DNA of 64,000 nt from Paramacrobiotus metropolitanus (GCF_019649055.1 NW_026570264.1:62001-126000), one strand, 5' to 3'. Counted from the stretch's first letter, positions 40,627-51,790 are shown. Made by a program: numbers and translations. The notes: generated by a model not told the origin, from the sequence alone.

Positions 40627-41310
40627 CTACAACAAGAAAATTTCTTCTAATTTCTCCTGTTCCTTTATTGTGCCCATCACACACAGAGCGTTCCCTCTTT
40701 GAATTTGTATGGAGATCCGTTGCCGTAAGAATTCTTTCGCGCGCGATTGCCCGGTAGCGGCCGCTATAAGGTATCCGACTTTATCGACCAGCTTCTTAGC
40801 TCCGTCGCCCAATGGTCCGTATATTTCAAAGCCAGCGGCAACAAAATTGTACCTTGGCTGAAGCCACGCATGTTTTGCGAGCTTTTTTGTTTCGGCCAGT
40901 TCCGCTGCGGCACCGACATTGACGGATGTACGGTCAATATAGGAGGTGGCCAGAGTGTCCACACATGTCACGTCTATTGCGAGTGGTTTGCCACGTTCCC
41001 ATGGAATAAGCGTGATAACATCCGGTCTTTTATTGCCTGTTATGGCCAGTCCCTTCGGTTCCATTCTGGCAGGGAAACCGCTCGTCGTTAGCGCGCGGGC
41101 GAACTCCCTGCTGATGCCATCGTGTCTAGGTAGACGTCCGGCTGATTGTTTGCATCGCAGTCCATGTCTCCCGAGTTCGTCCACCCATTCGCCGCACTTA
41201 CATTCGTGGGGAGTGACGATTGGAGCTCCTAATCGTAGAGCGACGCTGGTTTGGAAATCAATGTTTTCGAGTAAATTACCCAAACATGCAGCGGGTAATG
41301 CGTGGATTCA
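40627..41310 (-). CDS. C-terminal restriction-like endonuclease part of the non-LTR ORF
   Basis: In the same frame as the RT ORF, after the in-frame TGA at 41308-41310. It shows a zinc-type C-x-C...H-x3-C (HECKCGEWVDELGRHGLRCK), then RLPRHDG, a Glu in RMEPKGL, KRPDV and AIDVTCVD. These match the CCHC / RHD / E / PD / DxT order of the restriction-like endonuclease of R2-type elements, which nicks target DNA to prime reverse transcription. The tail is helical. The TGA stands where related proteins have Trp (SGH-stop-IHALP), so TGG to TGA is likely. Confidence 0.75.
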
Positions 41311-43512
41311 GTGACCTGATTCTGGGGTCGATACAGCCTTCAAGTGTGCCACTTCTGTAGCAGACACACGGAGAGCTGAAAGGTCTGAAAACGCACGTAA
41401 GGTCGCGGGAGTATCCCAGGCCTTTTGGATGCTCTGGACGGGTTCGGCCGGCACATCGTTCAAGCAGGTGACCAACTTCCATGACAGTGTTGCGGTGGTT
41501 ATATCCGTCGGTGGTAGGATCGGGCATAGTTTAGAGATAAGCGGACGCAATGAGGAAGCCGATGCCAAGTAGGCGGAGGGAGCTAGCTCCTCTGTGCGTC
41601 GTATCCCTAAACCACCCAATCGAACAGGTAGGGATGCCTGTAACCACGTCGGATGGTCCATTCTGACGTTGGTGATGCTCTCTACTGCGCCGCGGAAAGT
41701 TTGGTCTAAGGCGTATAATTCTTTTGAGAACTGCCACGCCACAGAGGTTCGAAGCAGGTGCACAATTTTTGGCACACCAAGACAATTTTTCAGCAAAAAC
41801 AGCGCTTGGTGTTTAGGAATAAGCGCAAGTCGGTCGCACATGTTCTTAACTTCTTCAACCTTTTTTCTGATCACGGGAGTTACTCCTGTCGGCAATAGAG
41901 GTGATCCCAGGAGGCTCAGTTTGTCCTTGGACACCACCGACAAACTGGGAAATTGTGCCTTGAAATTCGCGGCCACAACTTCACGTTGTGTCTCCGATCC
42001 ACCGCAGATAAACAGTTCGCATTTTGAAAGGTTCACAGATAAACCGACTTTTTCTGCTTCCGTAACGAGTACTTTAAAATTGCTTAGGACTTCTCCTGGG
42101 CGGCCTCCTAGTGTTCCATCGTCCATAAACCACGCGTTCAGTTCGGTGATCAGCATGTCCACGATAAACTGCAAAACTAAACAAAACAGAATTGGTCCTA
42201 GTGGATCTCCCTGTTGCACGCCGGACTGTGAAGAAATAACTGTATCACCAAGGAACAGTGAAGAATGAAAGCCATAGCACAGCTTTACGAAAGGATAGTA
42301 ATCCGGTATGATCTCGGCGGCTATCTCCAGAATTTTCTCTCGCGATACACAGTTGAACGCATTTGCGAAGTCTATTTTCAGTAAGACTTTAACCTCTTCG
42401 GAGTAGCGCAGAAGAAAGACTCTTGACGCATGGATAACTCCTTCTACGCCTTTCTTTGTGCCACAGCCAAGTTGGTGAGGATGGAAAATGGGTGTGGTAA
42501 TCGAACGGATGCGTGAGTCTACCAGTTTTGCGGCGAGTCTACGATAGGTATTGCCAACTGCAATTGGACGTAAACCTCCATCCTTTTTCCGAAGTGCGAT
42601 GAGACGGGCGCCGCACAGAACAGGCCGAACGTCTTCAGGGATATCGCCAGTCAGAATGCGGTTAAGCAGGTCCGTAATAGCGTCACACAGTTCTTTTGAC
42701 GTGTCGTCTGTTCGTCCGCCAAGTAGATCCAAGATGTGCTGCGGGCGTAATCCGTCTGCTCCGCCTGCGCTACCCTTTGGCATGGATTCTAGTGCTCTGA
42801 AAACCTCGTCCGGGGTAAGTGGGACAAATGATCCATTTGGGTCTTCAGGCAAATCTGGAACAGGGGACTCGGGATGTTTGTGCAGCATCGAGTCAACAAC
42901 TTCAGGTGTGATTTCGGCCACGGAATCTGACGAGAACAGTGTGCGTACAGCACCACTAATGTTAAAATCATCGATCTGGATTCCCACTCGACGGGCCAAG
43001 TCTTCGTCAGGCGTAACGCGCCGAGGTTTAGGGTTCTTTGTCGTTTCTGTCTCTTCCAGTTTTCCCTCTTCGAACTGGACGATACGATTCTTTATGTGAG
43101 TAGCCAGGGAAACTTTACGGGCATTTTTTGAATCGGCAGGAAGGGACAGCACTGCAGATGGCGCTGACAGCAGAAGGAGCCATGAAGACGAAGAGTTTTC
43201 CGTCGCTGCACGTCGCATCAGCTTTGTTAGTAGTATAGCGACTGAAGGCCTGGCTGCTTTCGGTATTCTCCGCATAATTCTTCGCTTAGTCCAGGACGAT
43301 ACAGCAGCGGAGATTGATGTGCGTGCTTGCGGACCGGAGGGTTGAGAGACAGAGCCAGTGGTATGAGAAGTAGGAGCGCCAGGAGCCGATGAAGGGTTGA
43401 CAGGCACAAGCTTGGGGTCCCCACTCAGACTTCTTGGGCAGATGGGCCTGTGCGTCCCCCAACGTCGCAACTCCTTTCCGCAACCGGAGCAGGTGAAGAG
43501 ACCAGATGACAT
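41308..43512 (-). CDS. Non-LTR reverse transcriptase with N-terminal zinc finger
   Basis: 734 codons. An N-terminal zinc-finger candidate is at residues 7-27 (CSGCGKELRRWGTHRPIC). RT motifs are in order: RLIALRKKDGGLRPIAVGNT, LLKIDFANAFN (motif A), SQSGVQQGDPLGPILFC (motif B), AWFMDDGTL (motif C, FMDD in place of YADD) and VGLSVNLSKCE (motif D). Thumb and linker follow up to SGH-stop. Start chosen as the first ATG ahead of the zinc finger. The 5' untranslated region is about 280 bp. Confidence 0.85.
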   Translation of the reverse strand: MSSGLFTCSGCGKELRRWGTHRPICPRSLSGDPKLVPVNPSSAPGAPTSHTTGSVSQPSGPQARTSISAAVSSWTKRRIMRRIPKAARPSVAILLTKLMRRAATENSSSSWLLLLSAPSAVLSLPADSKNARKVSLATHIKNRIVQFEEGKLEETETTKNPKPRRVTPDEDLARRVGIQIDDFNISGAVRTLFSSDSVAEITPEVVDSMLHKHPESPVPDLPEDPNGSFVPLTPDEVFRALESMPKGSAGGADGLRPQHILDLLGGRTDDTSKELCDAITDLLNRILTGDIPEDVRPVLCGARLIALRKKDGGLRPIAVGNTYRRLAAKLVDSRIRSITTPIFHPHQLGCGTKKGVEGVIHASRVFLLRYSEEVKVLLKIDFANAFNCVSREKILEIAAEIIPDYYPFVKLCYGFHSSLFLGDTVISSQSGVQQGDPLGPILFCLVLQFIVDMLITELNAWFMDDGTLGGRPGEVLSNFKVLVTEAEKVGLSVNLSKCELFICGGSETQREVVAANFKAQFPSLSVVSKDKLSLLGSPLLPTGVTPVIRKKVEEVKNMCDRLALIPKHQALFLLKNCLGVPKIVHLLRTSVAWQFSKELYALDQTFRGAVESITNVRMDHPTWLQASLPVRLGGLGIRRTEELAPSAYLASASSLRPLISKLCPILPPTDITTATLSWKLVTCLNDVPAEPVQSIQKAWDTPATLRAFSDLSALRVSATEVAHLKAVSTPESGH

Positions 43513-43829
43513 TGTCGATTGTTTCGGTGGCTACAAAAGAATGTGGGAAGCCAGACACAAGTTCTTCCGAAAATCGACGTCGACCGCCAAAGAAGAAACG
43601 ACCTACCCGGTTACCTGAGGTTCACACAGAGTGTTCCCCTCAAGTAATTTCGGTAGATGCCCAAAAGTCATCCAGCTCGCACTCCATTCTCTTCGCAGGT
43701 GTCAGTCGACAAATTTTGTCTTAGAAACTTCTTTCATAAAAAATTAATCATAAAATGAATATAAAAAAAAAAGCCTTGAGTGAGTTATACTGTACGAGTG
43801 AGTTATACTTAGTTAAAGATGGATAAACA

Positions 43830-44000
43830 CACACAGATAAAAACGCTTCGAGTCTACGAAACTCGAATCTGCTTCATATCCCGAAAACTGACCACTTCGC
43901 GCTTTTTACAAGTGTTTGCTAGAGCCTTCGCTGCTGTGTCGCCACATCAAACCACTCAAATACTGCGGATAGTCCATGCAGTCACGTTTGACAGAAATTC
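43830..44000 (+). promoter_or_regulatory. Family C-type upstream block
   Basis: GAATCTGCTTCATATCCCGA, CTTCGCGCTTTTTACAAGTG and TCGCCACATCAAACCACT match blocks upstream of family C at about 58095-58170 and 58905-59005. No family C exon follows here; a family A gene comes next. Confidence 0.4.
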
Positions 44001-44340
44001 TTTCCAATGATAAACGACAAGTGTTCACAAAACACCCATCTGCTACAGTATATTTCGTAATATGAGAGATTTACACACTTTGGAGTCAGAGACCGTTGTT
44101 TTAGCTTCCTGAGTAGGCAATTCTGCGTATTCGAGTTATGGAACCATTTGGTTTACATGTCGTAATTGCGTGACCATACGACAACCGTAACCAGTTTACT
44201 ATAACAGTAATACGATTTTTGATTTTTGGGGTCTGACTGCGTGTTGTTTCTAAACGAAAGCCTTACGAACACGGGTAAGTGCTATAAATTATTTCAATGT
44301 AGTGTACCTAGTGATCCAATTTTGAGTGCTATTTGTACCG

Positions 44341-44464
44341 CGAAAAGCTGGAACCGCAGTAGTTTAGCGGAAAATTGCGACTGCAGTACAGATACATACG
44401 AAGTGAAGTGGCTCAGTCAGCTACTTCCGTGGATTTCGAAACGCAAGCTCGTTGCCTATAAAAG
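44341..44464 (+). promoter_or_regulatory. Promoter of family A copy 4
   Basis: CGAAAAGCTGGAACCGCAGT at 44341, GTGAAGTGGCTCAGTCAGC at about 44403, and TATAAAAG at 44457-44464, 100 bp before the start codon. Confidence 0.6.
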
Positions 44465-44556
44465 AAGTCAGCAACTTTCCTATATGTGTTTACTGATGCT
44501 TGCTGATATTTTATTAACGAGAATATTTTCATTGACTTTCAAACCAATCCGCTCCC

Positions 44557-44911
44557 ATGGATATCCTCTTGATGGCTGTCATCGCGGGCATCATCAGTGC
44601 GGTAAGTGCTCCACCATTCGATAAATGTGTTGTACTTCATATTTCACCTTAAAGAAAACTTGATGTGTACAGGTACGACTGCATTATGCATAACATGCAT
44701 TTTTCATTGCTCACTTCTATAGAGTGTCGATATGGGAACTCTCGCCAAATCACCCGGCATTCAAAGGAGTCCGTCCTTAACGCCAGCTAACCGTTCTAAG
44801 CGCCAGGGGATGTACGTACTGCCTGGGAGTATATGGACATACTGGATTCAGCCGAGGCTAGAGGCGCTACAGCAACCTACTACAGCTAATTATGCGGTTC
44901 TTTTTCCTTAG
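44557..44911 (+). CDS. Secreted peptide precursor, family A copy 4 (exons 44557-44601, 44723-44911)
   Basis: About 77 residues. Signal exon MDILLMAVIAGIISA with donor GTAAGT; acceptor TCTATAG; phase 0. Exon 2 begins SVDMGTLAKSPGIQRS, has SLTPANRSKR with an intact dibasic site, then QGMYVLPGSIWTYWIQPR and ends NYAVLFP-stop. Promoter and splice signals are intact, so this looks functional. The peptide after KR is about 33 residues, without Cys. Confidence 0.7.
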
Positions 44912-45418
44912 CCGAGTCGTTTCGAATGGTCTTCCCAAACCTTATGCGGCGGCGTAAATTTTTCAATATCCAAAAATATGTAAAGTGAGCAAAGCGATGC
45001 ACCGCTAAATGAACATGGTTAATGAACAGAATGACATAATTTATAACAGCGAAACGGTGTCTTGTAACTGATTTGTTAATTTCACCCGCTAATAAAACCA
45101 TGTTTCTTGGCAGAAATGTTCGAAAGAGACGAGCACATATAGACGGCTACATTGATGTGCTGTCGACAATTGGTAGTGTACTTCATACAGTCCGATTGGA
45201 TGGTCAGATAGTGGTTTATACAGATACACAGCGTTACAGAGAATGAGACTGCTGCGGCTATGTGCATTCACATAAATAAATTAATGTAACTTAGAAATCC
45301 GTGTGTACCGGTAATACAGAACGTACAACGCGCATACAAACACGCTCACTACAGTAAGTTTGGGCTAAAAACTTCCGATGGGACTGTACATTATTCAGAG
45401 TATACAAATACGTTTTAC

Positions 45419-46060
45419 CGCGAATTACTGGAGCCTCAGTAAGTTATCGGATATTACCATCATTATAATTTTTGGAGTGAAGTGGTTTTCAGCGATTTAC
45501 ACTAAATTCGGCAAAATTACTACTTAGTGTAAAAAAACAATTAAATCAGTACACTGTATTGCATTATGCACCATATAACAACATTGACAGTTAATACCAT
45601 TGACAGCAGTTACAGTGTTGTTTCCAAAATCTTTTTGGTGCTTGCTGCTAGCCTGATTGGTAGTACCCTTTCGCCGTTCTTTGACAATATTCATTGTTGG
45701 TCACTCCTCTGCGCTGAGTCCGCTTCCATGAATATTGTCTGGCTAATTTTCGCCCTGGCAATGATAGCCGCGGTACTAGTCCCGAAGTTCATCACTAGTT
45801 TTCACTACATTAGTACAATGAAGCTGCCCTAAATACGTTAGCACGTGATGCTAACGAAATCTGGGTTTGTTAAATGTGATTTCCCTAAGTTGTTACTAGC
45901 ACCAGCACTACCCTATCGTTCCGTACCCGTCGGTGCGGAAGACAAAGTCTTACATATAACAGATGACGGAGTTGCTGTCGGAAGATCGAAACTGCATGCA
46001 GCGAAGCCGCGAAAAAGGATCTCTGCCCAACGGCGAATTATGCTGTTCTCTTCCATAATC
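45419..46060 (+). pseudogene. Family A relic, VPYP subtype
   Basis: A weak promoter box is at about 45419-45445 and GTGAAGTGGTTTTCAGCGAT at about 45477. Signal exon 45728-45772 (MNIVWLIFALAMIAA) is intact but the donor is GTACTA. The exon after TTACTAG near 45898 can read HYPIVPYPSVRKTK but then stops, while the other copy (48205) continues; downstream similarity (TTATGCTGTTCTCTTCC) shows the frame is broken. Its flanks give the empty site of the pogo insertion at 34991. Confidence 0.45.
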
Positions 46061-46835
46061 AATTCGTTCTCAACTGCCTTCCCCAGCTGCGTCCGATGTC
46101 AAGAACTTTTTTACCACCACGCAAAGATGTTGGAGGGTGCTTTCGAAATGCATGCAGAAACGAAGAAATTCTTCTGTACAGATATTTTCTCTGTCATATA
46201 AAAATGTTTTAGTGTATGCTCATACGCGCTACAGTGTAAGAAGATAAACTGGAAATCGACCAGTGTCATTAGGCGGTTTAAAATTTAAACAGTGATAAGT
46301 TCAAGAGACAGTGTGCAACGCAGCATTGGGGTTGAGCTGAAGCGCCTGCATGCGAGGCATGCGCTAAAAGAAGCATCCTACTGAGCTTTAAAATTGTGTA
46401 TTTAATCGCCATTTAATGTTTGTTTGTTCGTTTAACACAAAGAACAACGATCAGGAAAGTCCTGCAAGAGGTGGCATGAAATCAAAAATGACACCATTTT
46501 ACCATGTATATGATGTGATACTCTTCTTTATGGTAATGCTAATTCGGGGTTAGCATTACGAGAATGACTTTAGCAAATTCTTGTAATGCCTTGAATCAGG
46601 GGCAGCTGACAAACTTCCGCGGTTCCTGGCGGACAGTTTAAACCGTGCATGCCTTCGAACAGTTTGCAGCCTACCACTCTGAAGAGCTCACCAGAACATT
46701 GCTGCACTCAGCTTTCTTAGCATACGCATTTAAGAGTATTTATTGAAGTGGTTTTCAGAAATGGCCGACAATGCCGGCTACCTTAACAGGAAAATCAGTG
46801 CCCCTAGTAATCCAATTTCGAGTGTTATTCGTACT
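46061..46835. other. Intergenic, no gene seen
   Basis: Contains the weak TTTG-repeat fragment near 46420 also seen at 37179. No coding frame. Confidence 0.4.
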
Positions 46836-46964
46836 GAGAATAGCTGGAACCGCAGTAGCTTACGGGAAATTTGCGACTGCAGTTTCCTGTGCTAGGTATC
46901 TGTAGATGAAGCTTGGTCAGCCACTTGCTTGGACGCTGAAAATCTAGTTCGTTTCATATAAAAG
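46836..46964 (+). promoter_or_regulatory. Promoter of family A copy 5
   Basis: GAGAATAGCTGGAACCGCAG at about 46835-46855, GCTTGGTCAGCCACTT at about 46911, and TATAAAAG at 46957-46964, 103 bp before the start codon. Confidence 0.6.
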
Positions 46965-47059
46965 AAGTTAGCAGCGTCCTAATTCGTGTTTATTAATGCT
47001 CGCACTGTTATTATTGATATTTTCGATATTTTTGTTGATTGCACCACCTTTCCGATCCC

Positions 47060-47476
47060 ATGCATATCTTCTTGTTAGCTGTCATCGCTGGCATCTTCAG
47101 CGCGGTACGTGCTCTACCATTCTATAATTCTGCTTTTATTTTATTACTGTATAATTATATCACATCAACAAAAACTTAATGTATACAGGTAAAATTAATA
47201 AAATATAACATGACATACAGAATTTTTTGTTGATCGTTTCTATAGAGTGTCGATATGGGAACGCTCGCAATGCCACCCGGCAGTCGAGGGGATCCAGCCT
47301 TAACGCCGGCTAACCGTTCTAAACGCCAGGCGAGTCTTATGATGCCGTATGGCAGTGGTCCATGGTGGACATTATCGCCTCAGCCGCAGCAGGCCACGAC
47401 AGAAGCGCAGCAGCAGACTACAGCAGAAGCGCAGCAGCGGACTACAACAGATGCTTATGTGTTTTTTTTTCCTTAG
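47060..47476 (+). CDS. Secreted peptide precursor, family A copy 5 (exons 47060-47104, 47246-47476)
   Basis: About 91 residues. Signal exon MHIFLLAVIAGIFSA with donor GTACGT; acceptor TCTATAG; phase 0. Exon 2 starts SVDMGTLAMPPGSRG, has ALTPANRSKR with the dibasic site, then QASLMMPYGSGPWWTLSP and a Gln/Ala/Thr repeat (three units close to TTEAQQQ), ending YVFFFP-stop. The unit repeat is a rapidly varying tail compared with copy 4. All signals intact. Confidence 0.7.
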
Positions 47477-47802
47477 CCGATTCGTTCCGCGCTATCCGCT
47501 CCGAAAGCCCTATACAGCGTCGTAAATTTTTAACAATTATAAACGATGCTGAAAGAGCAAAATGTTACCCCGCTACATTACCGTGGTTATTGAACACGAT
47601 GGGAAGATTTACAAAATAACAACGAAACGGTTTCCCTGGTAACTGATTTGCTAATTTCACCCATAAATAAAATCGCGTATCTTGGCAGAAATGTACGAAA
47701 CAAACCGGCACATAAAAACGGCTGCCTTGACCTGCTGTCTACAGCTGCTAGTGTCTCGAAATTGTAGTACTTCATAAATAATTCAGAAAAAAAATGTTTT
47801 AC

Positions 47803-48348
47803 CGCGAAAAGCTGAAGCCACAGTAATTAACAGGATATTACCGTCACGGCTCTTCCTTAGAGAAATGGTTTGGTCAGAGATTTACCTTAACTTGGCAGAA
47901 CAAACACGTGGCATAGAATAAATATAAATCAGTGCATTGTAGGCACTTTTCTATTGCTCATGTATTGCAAAATTTATAGGGATATTTAATACAACGTGAA
48001 CGCTGGCCAGCCAGTATGAGAACTGAGCATAAACAGCCATCAGTACAACCAACAATCACCGCATTGTTAAGTGCAGCAAAGCAGATACACGGGAACACCA
48101 CAACATACAATGAACCTGTTAATGTATTTACATACATTTAATCTTGAACCTAATAAAATCTGGGTATATAAAATGCATAAAGTGAATTTCATTACTGGAA
48201 CAAGTACGACTTTTTCGTTCCGTACCCGTGGACGCAAAAGATTACGGTTAATACACAGCTGATAACGAAATCGCCATCAGAAGATTCAAGCCAGATCGAA
48301 GCAGTGGAGAAGCACACGACTGCGAACTGTGCGGTTCTCTTTCCTTAG
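47803..48348 (+). pseudogene. Family A copy, VPYP subtype, last exon 48205-48348 open
   Basis: Promoter-like CCGCGAAAAGCTGAAGCC at 47803 and GGTTTGGTCAGAGATTTACC at about 47867. The last exon reads YDFFVPYPWTQKITVNTQ and ends TTANCAVLFP-stop. No convincing signal-peptide exon lies between them, so either exon 1 is degraded or I have missed a short exon. Homologous to 1397 and 45898. Confidence 0.4.
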
Positions 48349-49118
48349 ACGAGTGGGTTCCATGCTGTCTTTTCAGCTCCGTATGATGACAAAATTTTTT
48401 GAATAATTTGTGTTCTCGTAGAGGACCAAACTTCTTGTGCTCTTGGGTTGTTTGTATATTCAGTAAAGTCATAACGCTCAAGTACAGACGGTTCTTTTTA
48501 CAGTCTGCACAGTGCAGACGCGCAAATGCTATGATATGACGAGATCGGTTTTTATTGTCTTCTAGGTGTCGACCTGTTCCGAAGAGCCAGCTAGCCATGC
48601 TATGATTAAGGGAATGGCCACAAACGGCGCTAGTCCTCTCGTGAAGCTGAACAACATTAACGTCTCCCGGCATCTGCACTCTGCTAACTTTCCTTTCAAA
48701 ACAGAATTTCCGCCAACATTAACGCGCTTAAGTTTAACTGGTTTCTGGTGACGGCCGCACTTGCCGGCTGCACTTTACCAGAGCATCAAGTACTGTACAT
48801 CCTGCATGATCCTGGGAATCTTTTTGCTGATTGACAGCAACGTGGAATCGTATCCGGCAAAATTACCGCGAATGTCTTCGCTCAGTTCTGAGCGCAAAAG
48901 TCATGCTACTCTGAATAGCTCTTGAGTGAAGTACCACACTCAGCGTTTTCGCCAAAATTTAACATAATGTTTTTCAGTTTCTACTCGAATATATATGCCA
49001 GTTCCCTGCTTCCGTGTGCTTAAACACCACTTCGCCTATTAGAAAAGGTTTGACTGAAGCAAGTACCGGTAACTGAGTTCTTTTGTACCATCTTGATAAT
49101 TGTGTGACAACAATAATT

Positions 49119-49784
49119 ATGTACTACACTATCATGGTCACCATGTTTATCTTGATGCCGGTCATCACTCGCACGGTAAGTATCCTTTATATATTATGCA
49201 TTAATTGCAAATGTGTGGAGGAAAAATCCAGAATTGTTTAGGGGACACGGTTGCCATGGCAGAGCGCTAAGCGTTCGGCTAAGCGTTCGGTAGCTTTCTG
49301 CACAATGCACGTTACTCGGCTCGGTACTGACCTGCACGGTATTTATTTTCCTTGTCTCACAGATGTCGGCCCCATCCTCAGAGCCGGCTAATAATGCAAG
49401 GCTGAACCAAGAAATGCGTGTTGACGGCGTTACCCATCATCGTCAAGTTAGAAGCAGGGGTTTCTTTCGCTATCAATGTGTCCTTAAAGACGGCAGTAAG
49501 CGCACGATTAACACAGCTGTGTATTGTAAAGCAACGGGCTTCTAGGAAACCTGTCAGGCTACTGGGCTTATTTTGTAGAAATGTACCTTCGTTACACCGA
49601 CAAGAACCCGCCGTACGGAATTGTGAATCGGGAATTCAATGCCAGCACGTTTCCCAACTATCGCTACGACTGCGGTACGTCTAATTACTCGTATGTGCAA
49701 TTCTCCAAGGCTTTTTTTATGAATCCGTTTCTCACTGTCTGTCTGCCCAATAATACAGCACGAGAGGTTAAAAAAATACATTAG
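49119..49784 (+). CDS. Secreted protein, family B copy 4 (exons 49119-49175, 49363-49495, 49579-49784)
   Basis: About 131 residues. Exon 1 encodes the signal peptide MYYTIMVTMFILMPVITRT (phase 0, GTAAGT). Exon 2 runs MSAPSSEPANNARLNQEMR to RYQCVLKDG (phase 1, GTAAGC). Exon 3 reads KMYLRYTDKNPPYGIVN, NYRYDCG and on to LPNNTAREVKKIH-stop. A GTACGT right after DCG could be a further donor, in which case the C-terminus differs. Three Cys in the mature part. A 330-bp upstream module is conserved with 32391 and 38559. This is the only family B copy with all three exons and signals intact. Function unknown. Confidence 0.6.
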
Positions 49785-51032
49785 ATATCCTAACTGGATA
49801 TGTAGCAACTGTTTCACTTAACCTACCCGTTGACTTTGCGCTTTGCTCGAACGGCTTAGCGTGGGGAAGGAGAAGAGGAATCTAGAAGCTGTTACACAAG
49901 TTTCAACAAAAATAAGCTCTCAGTCGAACTTTTTAACTATTCAAAAACGCTACGAGTAGGGCAGCTACACAACTCACGATATGTCGACCATAGTCCATAC
50001 CAACATTATAACATAGTACAGTACTCGAAAATTTGATAAAATTTCTTTGAAAATACTTTGAAGGTCACCTATTGGGAAGTAGGTCACCTATTAGGAAGTT
50101 TTTCCACTGTCACCACCCTGGGTGGAAGACCGTCCGGGTTTAGTAGTTTACGAAACTGAATTTTCGTTGTTTTAGGCCCTGAATCTAATAAACCTTGGAT
50201 AGTTTCCTGACCCAGCAAGACCACAAAAGACGATACCTACGCTGCACTACCTTGTTGCGTGTGGTAGGAAACCCTGCCCAATCAGCTGAGAAATGATTGG
50301 CGAATGATAATATATAACTATGTTTGTATTATTGTTTGTATTATATTTCCCCCGTATGTGGCGTTTTCTACTCATCATTCATTGTTCTTATGCATAATCA
50401 ATCTTACAACTACAGTCCAGCACGGGATCTATGAATAAACACGGAAAAATACCGAAAACAGTAAAATTTTATGGTAGGTTACCCTACATCAGTGCCATTG
50501 AATGGCAATAACTTTTAGTAAAACTGGACATTTAAGCTTGTTTCAGTCTGCCAACTTAGGGACTTCGACATTAAATACTTTTGCAACAGCACAGCTACAT
50601 GTACAGTGCAGTGTGGCGAGCATTTCTGTTTTCGATACGCGTTTTGTAGCGTTTCTCGGTTATCCGGTTTTTCTTAGCATTTTCTTTGAGTGATCAACAC
50701 TCCAAAAACGCAGCTGACTCCAGGAAAAGCGTGACTGCGTGACCAATTCCGGATTGGGGAATTTTAGTACAGTATACAGTGGCTTCTTACATGGGAGAGC
50801 GAACAATGTATTTTAGCGACGTTACGTGTTTGCAACGTCCAAAACCAAAACCGATCGGTCAGCGCGATTACAATCCGCAGACATTTCGAGTGCTCAGTCT
50901 GGGAATAACCAGTCAAAACATTACCACGACTGTCACTTACTGTCACGATATCACGAGGGTTGTAAGCGAGGATGTACTTCCAAAGTATCCAAACACTGAT
51001 ACGTCATCACTTTCTTAATTTTTGAAGTGCCG
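49785..51032. other. Intergenic, no supported gene
   Basis: An open frame at 50779-51018 (79 codons) has no recognisable domain or family link. Short direct repeat CACCTATTGGGAAG/CACCTATTAGGAAG at about 50065-50100. Confidence 0.35.
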
Positions 51033-51198
51033 TATATAAATAACATTTTTGAACGATACATTCTTAAGCACATTTGTACAATTTGTATAGTATCGATGCT
51101 TTTAACTATGCATGCATAGTGCCATAGCGCATATTTTGCAGTAATTTGATAATCATCGGTAGTAATCACCTAACGGCATTTCTTCATCAAGTGCAAAA

Positions 51199-51790
51199 AT
51201 GCATTTCAGCATTGTGCTTTTAATGTTTCTCCCAATCATTATTCTGCATGCGGTAAGTAAACCTGAGTCTAGCGCGTTAACAACCAGTTTAGAAAAGAAG
51301 TACTTGAACTAACTGAAACATATTTTAATTAAATAATCACTTAATTAATTGCCTTTAAAATAAAATGATTACAAATATTTGACCGTTGATCGAATGGCCT
51401 GTTTACACTGTTTTCTTTCCTACATTAGAATATATACATTAGCATACGCTCTCAGACATGAAAATATAAATTTTGTCGACTATTTCTTCCATGTATTAGG
51501 CTACCTTAAGCGATCCGCGCGATGGCAGCGATCCCCGACAAAGCCTGTACGATCTGATTGGCGCTCTTGCCGGCAACGGTACTCAGTACGATAACAGCAA
51601 CAGTAAGTTTATTCTGAACACAGTACAGTATTTCCCCAATCGTAATTGGTGAACTAAGCTAGCATCAAATGAGTCGATCCCCATATCGGCATTTATTTCC
51701 GCAGATACTAGACGGATCATGGTTATTGACATTCTGGATAAGTTCATCTTCAAGAACCCAGACAAGGGCAAAGGCAGAGGTCAAGGCTAA
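51199..51790 (+). CDS. Secreted peptide precursor, family C copy 1 (exons 51199-51252, 51500-51602, 51705-51790)
   Basis: 80 residues from three exons with intact GT-AG borders (phases 0 and 1). Exon 1: signal peptide MHFSIVLLMFLPIIILHA. Exon 2: acidic propeptide ATLSDPRDGSDPRQSLYDLI to TQYDNSN. Exon 3: after the joined Asn, TRR (dibasic) then IMVIDILDKFIFKNPDKG and KGRGQG-stop. A TATATAAA is at 51033-51040. Exon 3 shares RRIMVIDILD with copy 2 but lacks its cysteines. Processing at RR to give a short peptide is inferred; GKGRG near the end could allow further trimming or amidation. No known neuropeptide recognised. Confidence 0.65.

Larger units (their letters stand above)
40499..43791 (-). 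mobile_element. Non-LTR retrotransposon with restriction-like endonuclease, 3,293 bp
   Basis: Minus-strand element with a 3' poly(A) of 17 (T run at 40499-40515 on the plus strand). A 7-bp flanking repeat GTACGAG at 40492-40498 and 43792-43798 serves as candidate target duplication. One long frame holds a zinc finger, RT and a C-terminal restriction-like nuclease. This is the layout of early-branching LINE clades (R2/NeSL/CRE/Utopia type) rather than APE-type LINEs. Only one nonsense codon is seen. Clade assignment beyond that is not certain; a Utopia-like affinity is a guess from the C-terminal motifs. Confidence 0.85.

Noticed and set aside
42551-43099. 182-codon plus-strand frame within the non-LTR element
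   Set aside because: Antisense shadow of the RT ORF; Ser/Arg-rich with no recognisable motif.
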